DNA of 64,000 nucleotides from Lentisphaerota bacterium (GCA_015061915.1 SUVR01000003.1:124001-188000), one strand, 5' to 3'. Positions 8,313-17,718 are shown, numbered from the stretch's first letter. Numbers and translations: made by a program. Notes: generated by a model not told the origin, from the sequence alone.

Positions 8313-8873
8313 ATGAGCATCAGCGATCTGATGGACGAACTCGAAGAAAAGATGATGAATGCGGAAGAAGCCATGAAGCATGACTTTATGGCGATCCGTA
8401 CCGGCAAGGCATCCACTGCTCTGGTGGAAAACCTGCAGGTGGAATATTACGGCACTATGTCCAGACTCAAAGACATCGCCGGTCTTTCCACGCCCGATCC
8501 CCGCACGATCGCCATTCAGCCGTGGGACAAATCCGCCCTTTCCGCCATCGAAAAGGCAATCATCAACTCCTCTATCGGCATCTCCCCGGTCAACGACGGC
8601 AAGATCATCCGTCTCCCGGTCCCGCCCCTGACGGAAGAACGCCGTATGCAGCTCGCCAAGCAGGTGAAAGCACGCTGCGAAGAAGCGAAGGTTTCCATCC
8701 GCAACATCCGCCGCGATGGCAACGAAGCAGTCAAGAAAGCGGAAAAAGATTCCGAAATCACCGAAGACGATCGCAAGTCCATGCTGGAAGACATCCAGAA
8801 GCTGACCGATGATTACATCAAGCAGCTGGATGCCGTTGCAGCCGACAAAGAAAAGGATCTGATGACGGTCTGA
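8313..8873 (+). CDS. frr: Ribosome recycling factor
   Basis: Splits post-termination ribosomes together with EF-G. 186 residues, the usual RRF size. Typical landmarks are present: RTGKASTALVENLQVEYYG near residue 30, the PWDKSALSAIEKAI block, and the long helical C-terminal half with VSIRNIRRDGNEAVKK. Ribosome-binding site ACGGAGG. Monocistronic: promoter before, strong hairpin terminator after. The usual neighbours tsf and pyrH are absent. Confidence 0.97.
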   Translation: MSISDLMDELEEKMMNAEEAMKHDFMAIRTGKASTALVENLQVEYYGTMSRLKDIAGLSTPDPRTIAIQPWDKSALSAIEKAIINSSIGISPVNDGKIIRLPVPPLTEERRMQLAKQVKARCEEAKVSIRNIRRDGNEAVKKAEKDSEITEDDRKSMLEDIQKLTDDYIKQLDAVAADKEKDLMTV

Positions 8874-8894
8874 TCCCTTTGATCCGCAAAGAAA

Positions 8895-8933
8895 GATCCC
8901 GGTACACGTTCCGTGCGCGTATCGGGATTTTTT
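8895..8933 (+). terminator. Rho-independent terminator after frr (likely bidirectional)
   Basis: GATCCCGGTACACG pairs with CGCGTATCGGGAT, followed by TTTTTT on the plus strand. On the minus strand the stem is followed by CTTTCTTT, so it can also close the convergent peptide-binding-protein operon. Confidence 0.75.
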
Positions 8934-8987
8934 GTGCCGTGATGGAATGAAAATACACTGCCGGATGCCGGCTGATGGAGGGCTTGA

Positions 8988-11018
8988 TCACATCCCCGGA
9001 ACGGGTTTCTGCCGGTCACGCGGGACCCACAGGATCCGTTCCTCCAGACCGAGGGGGAAGATCCGCAAGTTCTGATACCGTCCGTTGATGGCGACCAGAT
9101 TATCCTGCGAGAACAGGAAGAGATACGGCTGTTCCTCGTGAAGCAGCTTATGGAATTTGTGATAAATCGCTGTCCGGGCGTCATCATCAAAGGTTTTGTG
9201 CAGTTCTTCGATCAGTTTATCCGCCTCCGGATTGGAAAAGGAGATGAAATTGCTGGAACCGGCGGTGGACGCGTTCTTTGAGTGCCAGAGCTGGTAGGGA
9301 TCGCTGTTCAGCGGCGTACTCCAGCCTGCCATAACGGCGTCAAAGTTCCGCCCTTCCATCCGCTGGATCACCACACTCCATTCCAGTGCAAGGACTTCCA
9401 ACTGAACGCCGGCTGCGGCAAAATCCTCTTTCAGGATCGGTGTCATACGGGTGTAGGAGCTATTCACACCGGGGAAGATCAGGGTGAACTTGAAGGGCTT
9501 GCCGCCCTTGTCCAGAATCCCGTCTCCGTCCGTATCGGTCCAGCCTGCTTCCTTGAGCAGGGCTTTCGCTTTCACCGGATCGAACGGATAGGGCTTGATG
9601 TCCTTGTCATACGCAACCGATCCGCTGAAAAACGTACCGGAAACCGGCGTTGCAAGACCGTGATAGATGTCTTTCAGCAGCCGTTCCCGATTGATCAGAT
9701 GGGAAAGCGCCACCCGGACACGACGATCCGCAAAGAGTGGGTTCTTCTGGTTCAACCCAATGTAACTGAATGACATAGACGGATAGCGGAATTTTTTGAT
9801 CGTGCCGTCTGTAAAGGGCTTGGTACCGGTATTGTTCAGCCATTGTTCCGGCGTCAGACTGTTGCAGTCAATATCGCCGGAGACAAGCGCCTGCAGCCGG
9901 GTACTGGGGTGTTGGATCACCCGGAACACATGAGTCCGGATCGGCGGCATGATCCCGAGGCTTCTGCCGAAATATTTTTCAAAACGCCGGAACACGATCT
10001 GTTTGCCCCGCTCCCAGCTGACCATCCGGTAAGGTCCGCAGCCGATGATCATACGGTTGCGCACGTTATCATCATTGAACTTTTTGCCGTCAAAAGGTCC
10101 TTCGTATGCGTGGTAAAGATGACGCGGCAGCGGCGAAAGGGAGAGCGTCACACCCTTGGCGAGAAAGTACGGTTCAGACCAGACCACTTCAAATTCCAGA
10201 TCATTGATGATCCGCACTTCTTTGATCCCGCTGAGATAGCCCCGCAGCGGTGCCGCATCCACATCCGGGTTCTTCACTGTATCAATGTAAAACTTGAAAT
10301 CGTGAGCGGTGACCGGCACATTTTTCCATTCTTTGCCGGTGACCGGATCCGTGAAATCGTGCCACAGGATCCCCGGACGCAGCTTGATCCGGAAGGTGCA
10401 GTGGTCCGTCGATTCCTCCCAGGTTTCTGCCAGCAGCGGTTCGTAAACGCCCGGCTTTTCAAGATCGTATTCTGCAAGGGAACTGTTGGCAAGTCCCCAG
10501 AAAGTGGATACCGTTGCTTCGTTCACGGTAATGGGGTTCAGATTGCCCAGATCCGTGGCGATGGCTTTGATCATTCTGCCGCCGGATTGTGCTTTTCTGT
10601 CATAATATTTTACATTGGCTGCCGGAATGGTTTTTTGTTCCAGTTGTTTTTGAAAATCCTGCGTGAGAACTTCCAATCTTTTGACGGAATCTGAAAGTGA
10701 CGGAATAAATTTCTGCGTAAAATCCGGATTGACGGAATTCTGACGGCGGGCTTGATCCGTCATTTTTTGCAGCTCTTCCGTCACATTTTTCAAGTCTTTC
10801 TGTAACTTTTTCAGGGCTTCTGTATCCGGGGAATTTGTCATAAAAGGAGCAGGGGAAAACATACTCTGATCCTGTGCCTCCTGAATGGCTGCCAGCTGTT
10901 TCTCCACGGCAAAACGCCGGTTGTCGATGGCATTGATCAGGGCGATCCCGAAAAAAATGACGGCAACCAGCAGCAGAATACCGATTCCGGTCAGCAGTCC
11001 GTTTCCGTGTCTCTGCAT
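8988..11018 (-). CDS. Extracellular peptide-binding protein of ABC transporter (SBP family 5), membrane-anchored
   Basis: Binds oligopeptides or related solutes and delivers them to an Opp/Dpp permease. 676 residues. The SBP_bac_5 region (about 150-640) shows STFWGLANSSL, the VNEATV strand and a WEESTDHCTFRIKLRPG block. The N-terminus has one hydrophobic helix (residues ~9-30) without a lipobox Cys, followed by a charged helical spacer (~33-115). It is therefore probably tethered to the inner membrane on a stalk, which is unusual for the family. ATG at 11018 with AGGAG 5-6 nt upstream; it overlaps the HNH gene by 28 nt. Last gene of the eight-gene operon. Confidence 0.85.
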   Translation of the reverse strand: MQRHGNGLLTGIGILLLVAVIFFGIALINAIDNRRFAVEKQLAAIQEAQDQSMFSPAPFMTNSPDTEALKKLQKDLKNVTEELQKMTDQARRQNSVNPDFTQKFIPSLSDSVKRLEVLTQDFQKQLEQKTIPAANVKYYDRKAQSGGRMIKAIATDLGNLNPITVNEATVSTFWGLANSSLAEYDLEKPGVYEPLLAETWEESTDHCTFRIKLRPGILWHDFTDPVTGKEWKNVPVTAHDFKFYIDTVKNPDVDAAPLRGYLSGIKEVRIINDLEFEVVWSEPYFLAKGVTLSLSPLPRHLYHAYEGPFDGKKFNDDNVRNRMIIGCGPYRMVSWERGKQIVFRRFEKYFGRSLGIMPPIRTHVFRVIQHPSTRLQALVSGDIDCNSLTPEQWLNNTGTKPFTDGTIKKFRYPSMSFSYIGLNQKNPLFADRRVRVALSHLINRERLLKDIYHGLATPVSGTFFSGSVAYDKDIKPYPFDPVKAKALLKEAGWTDTDGDGILDKGGKPFKFTLIFPGVNSSYTRMTPILKEDFAAAGVQLEVLALEWSVVIQRMEGRNFDAVMAGWSTPLNSDPYQLWHSKNASTAGSSNFISFSNPEADKLIEELHKTFDDDARTAIYHKFHKLLHEEQPYLFLFSQDNLVAINGRYQNLRIFPLGLEERILWVPRDRQKPVPGM

Positions 11019-11320
11019 GATTTCTCCTGTTCTTCCAATTCCTTCAAGATCATCTCGGCGGGCGTGAGATATTTCTTGTTGTTATTACATTCTTTACAGC
11101 AGGGAACCACATTGCCGCGGGTGCTTTTTCCGCCCCGTGCGACCGGAAGGATGTGATCCATGGTCAGCTCGGAGGGCTTGAATTTTTTTCCGCAATAATG
11201 GCAGATCCCTTTGGCGAGTTCATTTTTCCACCAGGCGGAGTTGCGCAGTTCCCGGGCTTTTTTCCGTTCCCGTGCGACCTCCGCTTCGGAGCGCTTGGGG
11301 ATGTCGATCCAGTCTTCCAT
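10991..11320 (-). CDS. HNH endonuclease domain protein
   Basis: 109 residues. A compact zinc-finger HNH core is complete: CHYCGKKF, then MDHILPVARGG, GNVVPCC and CKECNNNKK. This gives the two Cys pairs and the DH...N metal-binding set. The N-terminal ~40 residues are highly charged. Such stand-alone HNH proteins are often of unknown role and are also found in phages and restriction systems; no phage or modification genes surround it. It starts 2 nt after the UbiA-like gene stops and its 3' end overlaps the peptide-binding-protein gene by 28 nt. Confidence 0.8.
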   Translation of the reverse strand: MEDWIDIPKRSEAEVARERKKARELRNSAWWKNELAKGICHYCGKKFKPSELTMDHILPVARGGKSTRGNVVPCCKECNNNKKYLTPAEMILKELEEQEKSCRDTETDC

Positions 11321-11322
11321 AC

Positions 11323-12216
11323 TTAAACTCCTTGTGTCGGTTTCGAGAGATAAATTGCGATCAGGCGGGAAAGAATTGCTCCGGCAATAAAGATCCCGGT
11401 CAGGATCAGAGAGCCGAACAGAGCTGCCGCCGCTGCGTGGAGAAAGATCAGGGAAAAGAGGAGCAGCCCGCCGTTTCTGCGCACCTCATCCGGCGTGTTC
11501 GGGTACTGCAGCAGCCGGAATGACCAGTACATCAGCACGATGAAAAGTCCGGAGGAAAGCGCAGAAACGATCCCGCAAGTAATTGTGTACCAATGATCTG
11601 TCGGCATATTGACAGCAATCCCGAAAAGTGTCCCGTAAGCAATCACTGCTCCGGCAAAGAAAAAGCGGCGTCCCGGTTTCATTGTCAATTCCGGCTTGCA
11701 GGAAAGGACCTTCCATCTGCCGAAAGAATAGAGTATCAGTCCCAGTGCGAAGATCCCGGCTATGACTGTACGGTTGATTTCGGGGGCGGTGAGATCTATG
11801 GCAGCGATCACGCCCAGTGCCACCCGCAGACCGTGAGCAACAGGAAGACTTTTCAACGAAAAAGAAGCGCAGAGAAGCAGAAGAACTGCCAGAAATCCAG
11901 GAGGTCCGGCTATGATGGCAAAGGCGAGGGAAAGAAGCCCTGAAGCGACCATGGCGACCATGGCAGCCCTGGGAGACACGGCGCCCGAGGGCAGGGGGCG
12001 TTCCGGATGGCGCAGAATGTCATCCCTGATATTCAGGATCGACCGGAAAACCGAACCGCAGACCGATGCCAGAACAGCCGAGAGAGACAGTGCGATCAGG
12101 GGGAGGACAGCAAGTTGGGGCAGTTCTGCGGCGGTCAGAAGAAAGCCGGCAAACACATCACCGGGCAGGGTGAAAAGCTCCGGGACCCGGAGGAATGTCA
12201 GCCAGCTTTTCAGCAT
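11323..12216 (-). CDS. UbiA-superfamily-like membrane protein (EboC-like)
   Basis: 297 residues, about 8-9 hydrophobic helices. The region NIRDDILRHPERPLPSG resembles the first Asp-rich motif of UbiA prenyltransferases (NDxxD...RPxPSG), but the second Asp residues are replaced. No second Asp-rich motif is visible where DxxxD is expected. It may bind a prenyl-like substrate without classical chemistry, or be an inactive relative such as the EboC group. Its start overlaps the end of tatD by 7 nt. In ebo clusters a TatD-like protein (EboB) adjoins EboC, but the other ebo genes are absent here. Product unknown. Confidence 0.6.
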   Translation of the reverse strand: MLKSWLTFLRVPELFTLPGDVFAGFLLTAAELPQLAVLPLIALSLSAVLASVCGSVFRSILNIRDDILRHPERPLPSGAVSPRAAMVAMVASGLLSLAFAIIAGPPGFLAVLLLLCASFSLKSLPVAHGLRVALGVIAAIDLTAPEINRTVIAGIFALGLILYSFGRWKVLSCKPELTMKPGRRFFFAGAVIAYGTLFGIAVNMPTDHWYTITCGIVSALSSGLFIVLMYWSFRLLQYPNTPDEVRRNGGLLLFSLIFLHAAAAALFGSLILTGIFIAGAILSRLIAIYLSKPTQGV

Positions 12217-12998
12217 GGGGAGATCCTCCGGAAAAGAGCCAGGGCGTTGGCGGTCGTCATAGCGGATACCGCATCCGTCGTTTGTTCCGTCAGATTTGCA
12301 AGTGCCTGTGCCGTAAATGGTAAAAATGACGGATGATTCGTCTTTCCCCGGTGCGGAACCGGTGCAAGATAGGGAGAATCTGTCTCCAGAATGATCTTTT
12401 CACGGGGCATTTCCGCCACCACCTGCCGGATATTATCAGCCCGTTTGAAAGTCAGCATCCCGCCCACACCGAACCAGGCGCCCAGATCGGCAAACCGTTT
12501 CATCCATTCCACTGTTCCGGCATAGGAATGAAGAACAAATTTTCCTCCGGCGGCGCTGTAATCTTTCAGAATGTCATAGCAGTCTGCATAGGCATTGTCA
12601 ACAGGATCCTTATCCCGGCAATGGACCACTGCAGGCAGATCCATTTCCAGCGCCAGCTTGAGAAAATCCCGGAAGACAGCGATCTGCCGGTCCCGCGGGG
12701 AAATGTCATAATAGTAGTCCAGCCCCAATTCCCCGATGGCGATGAGACGGGGACATTCCGCAAAGATTTTGTATGCTCCGGCTCCTTCCTGCATCTCCTG
12801 CGCTTCGTGGGGATGGACCCCGGCGGCGAAGAAAAAGTCAGGGCAGGCGGCGGCAAAATCCGCACTTTTACGGCTGTTTTCCAAACCGGAGGAACAGAAA
12901 AGCACCCGGGTGACACCGGCATCTGCCGCCAGTCGGTTGTAGGCAGCCGGATCAATGTCATTCTCAGTCAGATGTGCATGGGTATCAAAGAGATCCAT
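12210..12998 (-). CDS. TatD family metal-dependent hydrolase (DNase)
   Basis: 262 residues from MDLFDTHAHL at 12998. The ORF-track start adds 82 residues that overlap the upstream gene in another frame. All TatD metal ligands are seen: DTHAHL, GVHPHE, IGELGLDYY, VVHCRD, LHSYAG and LETDSPYLAP. The family has 3'-5' exonuclease or DNase activity linked to DNA repair. Within the operon it starts 2 nt after the glycosyltransferase gene stops and overlaps the UbiA-like gene. Confidence 0.9.
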   Translation of the reverse strand: MDLFDTHAHLTENDIDPAAYNRLAADAGVTRVLFCSSGLENSRKSADFAAACPDFFFAAGVHPHEAQEMQEGAGAYKIFAECPRLIAIGELGLDYYYDISPRDRQIAVFRDFLKLALEMDLPAVVHCRDKDPVDNAYADCYDILKDYSAAGGKFVLHSYAGTVEWMKRFADLGAWFGVGGMLTFKRADNIRQVVAEMPREKIILETDSPYLAPVPHRGKTNHPSFLPFTAQALANLTEQTTDAVSAMTTANALALFRRISPC

Positions 12999-13000
12999 TT

Positions 13001-14353
13001 TTATCTTGCTTCTTTCTTTGTTGCGATCTGCCGGGTCATCCAGCCGGACTTGTGGACCGTCAGGACGCTGTACGGGGCGACCCAGAACATGGTAATAAAA
13101 CTGAATGCGCCGTAAACGTAGGACCACAGGGATTCCGTGTGGCTGTACCGTTTGGCGTAGATAAAAGCGGGCAGGGTGGACCAGAAGATAATGGAAATGA
13201 TGATGCCGGTGATGAAGGCAAAGGAGCCGTTGAAAATACTCCATACCACAAAGAGTGCCATAATAATGGGGCTGATCTGCCAGAAGGTCTGGACCACCAG
13301 ATTGATCTGCATCCCGGTCAGGTCCGGATCATTGATGTCCAGACGGCGGAAGGCGTACTTGAACAGCATGAAATTCTCCCGGAAATTCCCTCTGGTCCAG
13401 CGGATCATCATCTTGCTGAGGGCGAGATAACTGGTCGGCATTTCAGAATATCCCACAGCATCTTTCTGGAAGACCACCCGCCACCCTTCCCGGAGCAGAA
13501 TATTGGTCAGCGCCCGGTCTTCGGCGATCACTGCAGGTTTGCCGAAAAAGGATTCATTGACCCATTCATTGATGTACGGCAGCAGGGCGGACCGGCGGAA
13601 AGCGCTGAATGCACCCGGCTGACAGAGAACCGTGTGGAGCATACTCTGGGCGGATTTGAGGAACTCAAAGCCGAAGACAAAGCTTACATCCAGCATTCGG
13701 GGGATGATGCCGTCTTTCGTATTGGAAACCCGGACGCTGCCCGCAACGCCGCCGATCTTTTTATCTGCGACGAAGGGGGCAGCGATCTCCCGCAGGGAAC
13801 GGGGTTCCACCAGTGTATCGCTGTCCAGAGTTACGATGATCTCTGCGCCGGAAACCAGCAATCCCTTGCAGATGGCGTTCCGTTTTCCTGCATTTTTCGG
13901 CAGGTCGATGGCAATGATCCGCTGTCCTGCCTGTTCCACGGCAGCGTAAATCCAGTTCCAAGTATCGTCCCCGCTGCCGTCGTTGACTGTAATGATCTCC
14001 AGCTTGTTCGCCGGGTAATCGCTTTTCAGCAGATGGATCAGAGTCTTTTCCACCTGTTTTCCTTCATTGAAGGCGGGAACGATCACCCCGATCGTAGGCA
14101 GTTTTTCGTCGCCGGGATCGGGATAGCCCCGGTACTGATGCACCAGCAGGATCTGCCATGCAAAGTAAGCCATATTTGCCACCAGCATAACCAGACTGAG
14201 GAAAACAAAAATGAACAGCGTGAGCGGTGCATTTGCCAGATTTTCCGGAATGATCTTGCCGTAAAGGAAGAACAGCACAAAAGCAGCGGCAAAGATCAGC
14301 ATAATGCCGATCTTCGAGATCTTCTGCCAAATGTTGCCCTTCTGTGCCGGCAT
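13001..14353 (-). CDS. Membrane glycosyltransferase, family 2 (processive polysaccharide synthase type)
   Basis: 450 residues. Two N-terminal transmembrane helices (~15-70) precede a cytoplasmic GT-A domain, and three or four C-terminal helices follow. Catalytic landmarks: VIVPAFNEGKQVEKT, TVNDGSGDDT, TLDSDT (DxD), AEDRALTN (general-base region) and RWTRGN, which matches the (Q/R)xxRW region of hyaluronan, chitin or poly-GlcNAc synthases. It likely polymerises or transfers a sugar to an exported polysaccharide; donor and product are not predictable. It lies 6 nt after the uracil-DNA glycosylase gene stop. Confidence 0.85.
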   Translation of the reverse strand: MPAQKGNIWQKISKIGIMLIFAAAFVLFFLYGKIIPENLANAPLTLFIFVFLSLVMLVANMAYFAWQILLVHQYRGYPDPGDEKLPTIGVIVPAFNEGKQVEKTLIHLLKSDYPANKLEIITVNDGSGDDTWNWIYAAVEQAGQRIIAIDLPKNAGKRNAICKGLLVSGAEIIVTLDSDTLVEPRSLREIAAPFVADKKIGGVAGSVRVSNTKDGIIPRMLDVSFVFGFEFLKSAQSMLHTVLCQPGAFSAFRRSALLPYINEWVNESFFGKPAVIAEDRALTNILLREGWRVVFQKDAVGYSEMPTSYLALSKMMIRWTRGNFRENFMLFKYAFRRLDINDPDLTGMQINLVVQTFWQISPIIMALFVVWSIFNGSFAFITGIIISIIFWSTLPAFIYAKRYSHTESLWSYVYGAFSFITMFWVAPYSVLTVHKSGWMTRQIATKKEAR

Positions 14354-14359
14354 AATCGC

Positions 14360-15151
14360 TTATCCGTTCCGTTTCTGCGGCGTTTTTCCGAATTCACGCA
14401 TAACGATTTGCAAATCCTTCCACGCTTCCGCTTTCATTGGCGGATTCCGCAGCAGATATGCCGGGTGGAATGTGGGAAGCGTTTTGATCCCCTTGTATTC
14501 AAACCAGTTACCGTGGAGACGCATGATCCCCCGCATATTGAGAAGATAGAGCAGCGGAACGGCACCGAGAAGCACCAGCACTTTTGGCTTGACCAGTTCG
14601 ATCTGTTGGTCCAGATAGGAAAGGCAGGCGCGGGCTTCCCCTTCTTCCGGATTCCGGTTCCCCGGCGGACGGCACTTGACAATGTTGGCGATGTAGACAT
14701 CATTCCAGCGGTCAAAGCCCATTGCGCCGATCATACGGGTGAGCAGTTCGCCTGCACGCCCCACGAAGGGAAGTCCCTGTTCGTCTTCGCTTTCGCCGGG
14801 ACCTTCCCCGATGAACATCAGTTCCGCATTGGGGTTGCCATCGCCGAAAACCACATTTTTCCGGGTGGAGCAGAGAGGACAGTTCTGACAATTCTGTACT
14901 GTCTGCGCCAATGCCTGAAGAGAACCGGCGAGGGGCTTGCGGACCGGCGGTTCCGGTGCATAAAGCGGGATCGTTTCCGGTGCCGGAGCAACAGGAGCAG
15001 GGGCGGGAGTGATGATCTTTTTCTCTTCCCGTGGCGGAGCGGCGGACATCAGCGCCTGCAGAAGGTCCGGGTCGATCTGTGCCGTCGGTTCGTGTGCGGC
15101 AGATTCTCTCAAGCGGAAAATGATCTCATCAAAAAGGTCGGCTTTTCTCAT
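14360..15151 (-). CDS. Uracil-DNA glycosylase, family 4 (Fe-S)
   Basis: Excises uracil from DNA at the start of base-excision repair. 263 residues. The catalytic domain begins near residue 75. A [4Fe-4S] cluster is indicated by CQNC (88-91) and a later C-x16-C pair ([18 protein letters not shown]). Active-site motifs are [20 protein letters not shown] and [10 protein letters not shown] ~75-residue Pro/Ala-rich N-terminal extension is present, as in many family-4/5 enzymes. 10 nt downstream of folC in the same operon. Confidence 0.92.
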   Translation of the reverse strand: MRKADLFDEIIFRLRESAAHEPTAQIDPDLLQALMSAAPPREEKKIITPAPAPVAPAPETIPLYAPEPPVRKPLAGSLQALAQTVQNCQNCPLCSTRKNVVFGDGNPNAELMFIGEGPGESEDEQGLPFVGRAGELLTRMIGAMGFDRWNDVYIANIVKCRPPGNRNPEEGEARACLSYLDQQIELVKPKVLVLLGAVPLLYLLNMRGIMRLHGNWFEYKGIKTLPTFHPAYLLRNPPMKAEAWKDLQIVMREFGKTPQKRNG

Positions 15152-15161
15152 GGTCGTTACC

Positions 15162-16421
15162 TCAATTTTGTTTTGTCAGGATCGGAACTGCGTCGCCGCA
15201 GAGGTGAATGGAACCGCACAAAACGCGCCATTCCCCGTCCGGATAACCGTTGGAGAGAGCCTGTTCCAGCGGCATGGAGTCGCAGGGTACGCCGGGAGCG
15301 ATGGCAGCAAGTTCGGCGGCAAGTTCAACACCGGTTTTGCTTTCCCGGCTGGTTTCCATATGGATGAACCGGAAGGAAAGGGCGAGATCTGCCAGTGCGG
15401 CAAGTCCGGCTGCGGTATCTTTATCGGCAAACGCGCCGAAAAGGAAGTGAAATTTTTTCCCCGGCATAACTTCCCGGAGCGTGGCAGCCAACACTTGTGC
15501 GCCCTCCGGATTGTGCGCCGCATCCATGATCATCTGCTGTTCCGGGAAACACTGAAAACGGGCATCCCAACGGGTATTTTTCATACCGTCGGCAGCGATG
15601 ACAGGATCGATTCCCAGTAAGGGGGCGGCGTATTGCAGCACGGCGTATGCCAGCGCCGCATTTTCCCGCTGATGCGGTCCGGCGAGAGGAGTCACAAGCT
15701 GTGTTCCGTCTTCCAGCGTAAAATGTTGCGGGATGGCGTTCTGTTCCACAGACCGGACTGCCGGTGAGAATGTCAGAGGCGCATGAAGTTCCCCTGCCCG
15801 GGTGCGAATGACATCTTTTGCCTCGTCCGGCGTGGCGGATGCGCAGAAAACGGGCGTGTTTTCTTTGATGATCCCCGCCTTTTCGTATGCGATCTTTCCC
15901 AACGTATCGCCCAGACGCTCTGCGTGTTCCATGGAGATTCCCGTAATGACGGATGCCAGCGGTGTGATGATGTTGGTGGAGTCCAGCCTGCCGCCCATAC
16001 CGGTTTCCCACAGAACAATATCCACATTGGCATCTGCAAAAATACAGGCGGCGAGTGCGGTAGTCGCCTCAAAATAAGTTACTTTCATTCCCCCGTTTGC
16101 CATACTTTGGATCGCAGGGAGGAGGCGGCGCACATATTGTGCCACGGTCACCGGAGCGGTTTCCACGCCATTGATCCGGAACCTTTCCCCCACATTGACC
16201 AGATGAGGCGAGGAATAAAAACCGGTTTTCAGACCTGCACTGCGGAAGCCCTGTTCCAACAGAGCGCAGACCGAACCTTTGCCGTTGCTTCCGGCAACGT
16301 GGATGAATTTCAATTTTTCCTGGGGATCGCCGAGACGCCGGAACAGTTCCCTGGTCTGATTCAATCCCAGTTTGATCCCGAAAAATTCCAATGAGGCAAG
16401 AAAATCAAGTTCCTGCAGCAT
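15162..16421 (-). CDS. folC: Bifunctional folylpolyglutamate synthase/dihydrofolate synthase
   Basis: Adds glutamate to dihydropteroate or folates. 419 residues, normal size. Mur-ligase-like motifs: P-loop AGSNGKGSVCALL (~43-55), WETGMGGRLDSTN, GISMEHAERLGDT and MDAAHNPEG. Cytoplasmic. 12 nt after tolB. With the 5-FCL gene at 3.2-3.9 kb and thyX at 28.3 kb it is one of three folate genes in the window, but they are not clustered. Confidence 0.93.
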   Translation of the reverse strand: MLQELDFLASLEFFGIKLGLNQTRELFRRLGDPQEKLKFIHVAGSNGKGSVCALLEQGFRSAGLKTGFYSSPHLVNVGERFRINGVETAPVTVAQYVRRLLPAIQSMANGGMKVTYFEATTALAACIFADANVDIVLWETGMGGRLDSTNIITPLASVITGISMEHAERLGDTLGKIAYEKAGIIKENTPVFCASATPDEAKDVIRTRAGELHAPLTFSPAVRSVEQNAIPQHFTLEDGTQLVTPLAGPHQRENAALAYAVLQYAAPLLGIDPVIAADGMKNTRWDARFQCFPEQQMIMDAAHNPEGAQVLAATLREVMPGKKFHFLFGAFADKDTAAGLAALADLALSFRFIHMETSRESKTGVELAAELAAIAPGVPCDSMPLEQALSNGYPDGEWRVLCGSIHLCGDAVPILTKQN

Positions 16422-16433
16422 AATCCGCTCCGA

Positions 16434-17636
16434 TCAATGAAGAATTGGGGACCAGTCCGGCTGGAACGTCCGGCTGGAACCGCTGAGAAGTTGGCGTCTT
16501 TTCCCGTGCCAGGTGTCAACGATATACAACCTGCCCCGGTCGGCAATGACAACATGGCGGTTGTCCGGCGCCCAGGAGGGACCTTCGCAGGAAATGGTTT
16601 TTCCACCGATGGTCACATTGTCGGAATCCTGCCAGGATCTGCCGGAACCTTCTGCCACCGCCAGCGAGTAGGTACCACCGATCTTTGCCGTGTATGCCAG
16701 AAGACCGTTTGCCGCAAAATCGGGGGTGACCCGTTCGCTGCCCCGGAGACCGGCGAGTCTTACTTTGCCTGACCCATCCGGAGCGATCACATAGAGTTGA
16801 GGACGCCCCGTTTCGTCCGAAACGAAGCAGATGTATCTTCCGTCCGGCGTCCAGGCAGGGCTGGCTTCTACGGATTTGTTGCGGGTGAGCCGCTTGAGAT
16901 TGCCGCCATCGGTGGGGCGCACATAAAGATCCACCTGCCCGTCACGGCTCAAAACAAGCGCAAGGTATCTGCCGTCCGGAGACAGGGCACCGCCTGCATT
17001 CATCCCGCGATAGGACGTGAGGCGTCTGCTTTTCCCGATGTCAAAACGATACTGGACCAGTGTGGTGTAGGAGTTACCGTAAAAACAGTAGATGATGCTT
17101 TTGCCGTCCGGTGCCCACGCCGGCTCAATGGAAAGAGTACGGTTGTTCGTGACCGGTTTGATGTTGCGTCCGTTGAAGTCGCACATATAGATTTCCCGGC
17201 AATTCCGTCCGGTTTCGACAGAAAATACGATCGCAGAACGGCAGATACCAGGAATGTTGAACAGATTTTTCAGGACTGCATCCACTGCTTCCGCAGCACG
17301 GCGTTCGGGATCAGAACTTCTGCCGTAGAAGTCTGCGATCTTGACACCGGCACCGTTTTTCAGCGTCAGAGTGACTGTGTTTCCGGACGATGCCATAGAG
17401 ATGATGTAGTCGCTTCTTCCGCCGGAGCGGACCATTTCAAACCAGCCGCAGTTGTTCAGATTGCGGGCGACGTGCTGGGCATTGGGCGATTGATCCGGGA
17501 TAAACAGCAATTTGGGATCCGTGTGCTTCTCCCCCATAATAACAACCCCTGCCCCATCCTGGGCAGACAAGGTGGCAATGGCACAGACACCGCAGAAAAC
17601 GGCAGCCAGTGAATAACGGAAAAATGTTTTCAGCAT
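16434..17636 (-). CDS. TolB-like periplasmic beta-propeller protein
   Basis: Periplasmic component of the Tol-Pal envelope system. 400 residues; Sec signal peptide MLKTFFRYSLAAVFCGVCAIATLSA. The N-terminal domain (~30-150) is TolB-like. A C-terminal propeller is built of PD40 repeats: EPAWAPDGKSIIY, GGALSPDGRYLALV, SPAWTPDGRYICFV and GPSWAPDNRHVVI. It heads the eight-gene operon that ends at 8988. The tolQ/tolR/tolA-like genes lie 29 kb away, and no pal gene is seen in the window. Confidence 0.82.
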   Translation of the reverse strand: MLKTFFRYSLAAVFCGVCAIATLSAQDGAGVVIMGEKHTDPKLLFIPDQSPNAQHVARNLNNCGWFEMVRSGGRSDYIISMASSGNTVTLTLKNGAGVKIADFYGRSSDPERRAAEAVDAVLKNLFNIPGICRSAIVFSVETGRNCREIYMCDFNGRNIKPVTNNRTLSIEPAWAPDGKSIIYCFYGNSYTTLVQYRFDIGKSRRLTSYRGMNAGGALSPDGRYLALVLSRDGQVDLYVRPTDGGNLKRLTRNKSVEASPAWTPDGRYICFVSDETGRPQLYVIAPDGSGKVRLAGLRGSERVTPDFAANGLLAYTAKIGGTYSLAVAEGSGRSWQDSDNVTIGGKTISCEGPSWAPDNRHVVIADRGRLYIVDTWHGKRRQLLSGSSRTFQPDWSPILH

Positions 17637-17690
17637 AAGGTTTTTTCCCTTTCAGATAATACGGTTGACAGATAAATTTACTTGATAATA

Positions 17691-17718
17691 AACATACAGC
17701 CGGATTGTAAAAAATCAA
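17691..17718 (-). promoter_or_regulatory. Putative promoter of the tolB operon, with a direct repeat
   Basis: Minus strand TTGATT, 16-bp spacer, TATGTT. A direct repeat of GGATTGTAAAAAA (plus strand, 17702 and 17721, 19-bp spacing) overlaps and flanks the -35 box and could be a binding site. Confidence 0.45.

Noticed and set aside
11323-12998. A full ebo cluster
   Set aside because: Only TatD-like and UbiA-like genes are adjacent; EboA, EboD, EboE and EboF equivalents are absent.
12974-15367. 797-residue plus-strand ORF
   Set aside because: Shadow of the glycosyltransferase, UDG and folC genes on the other strand; no ribosome-binding site or recognisable domain.
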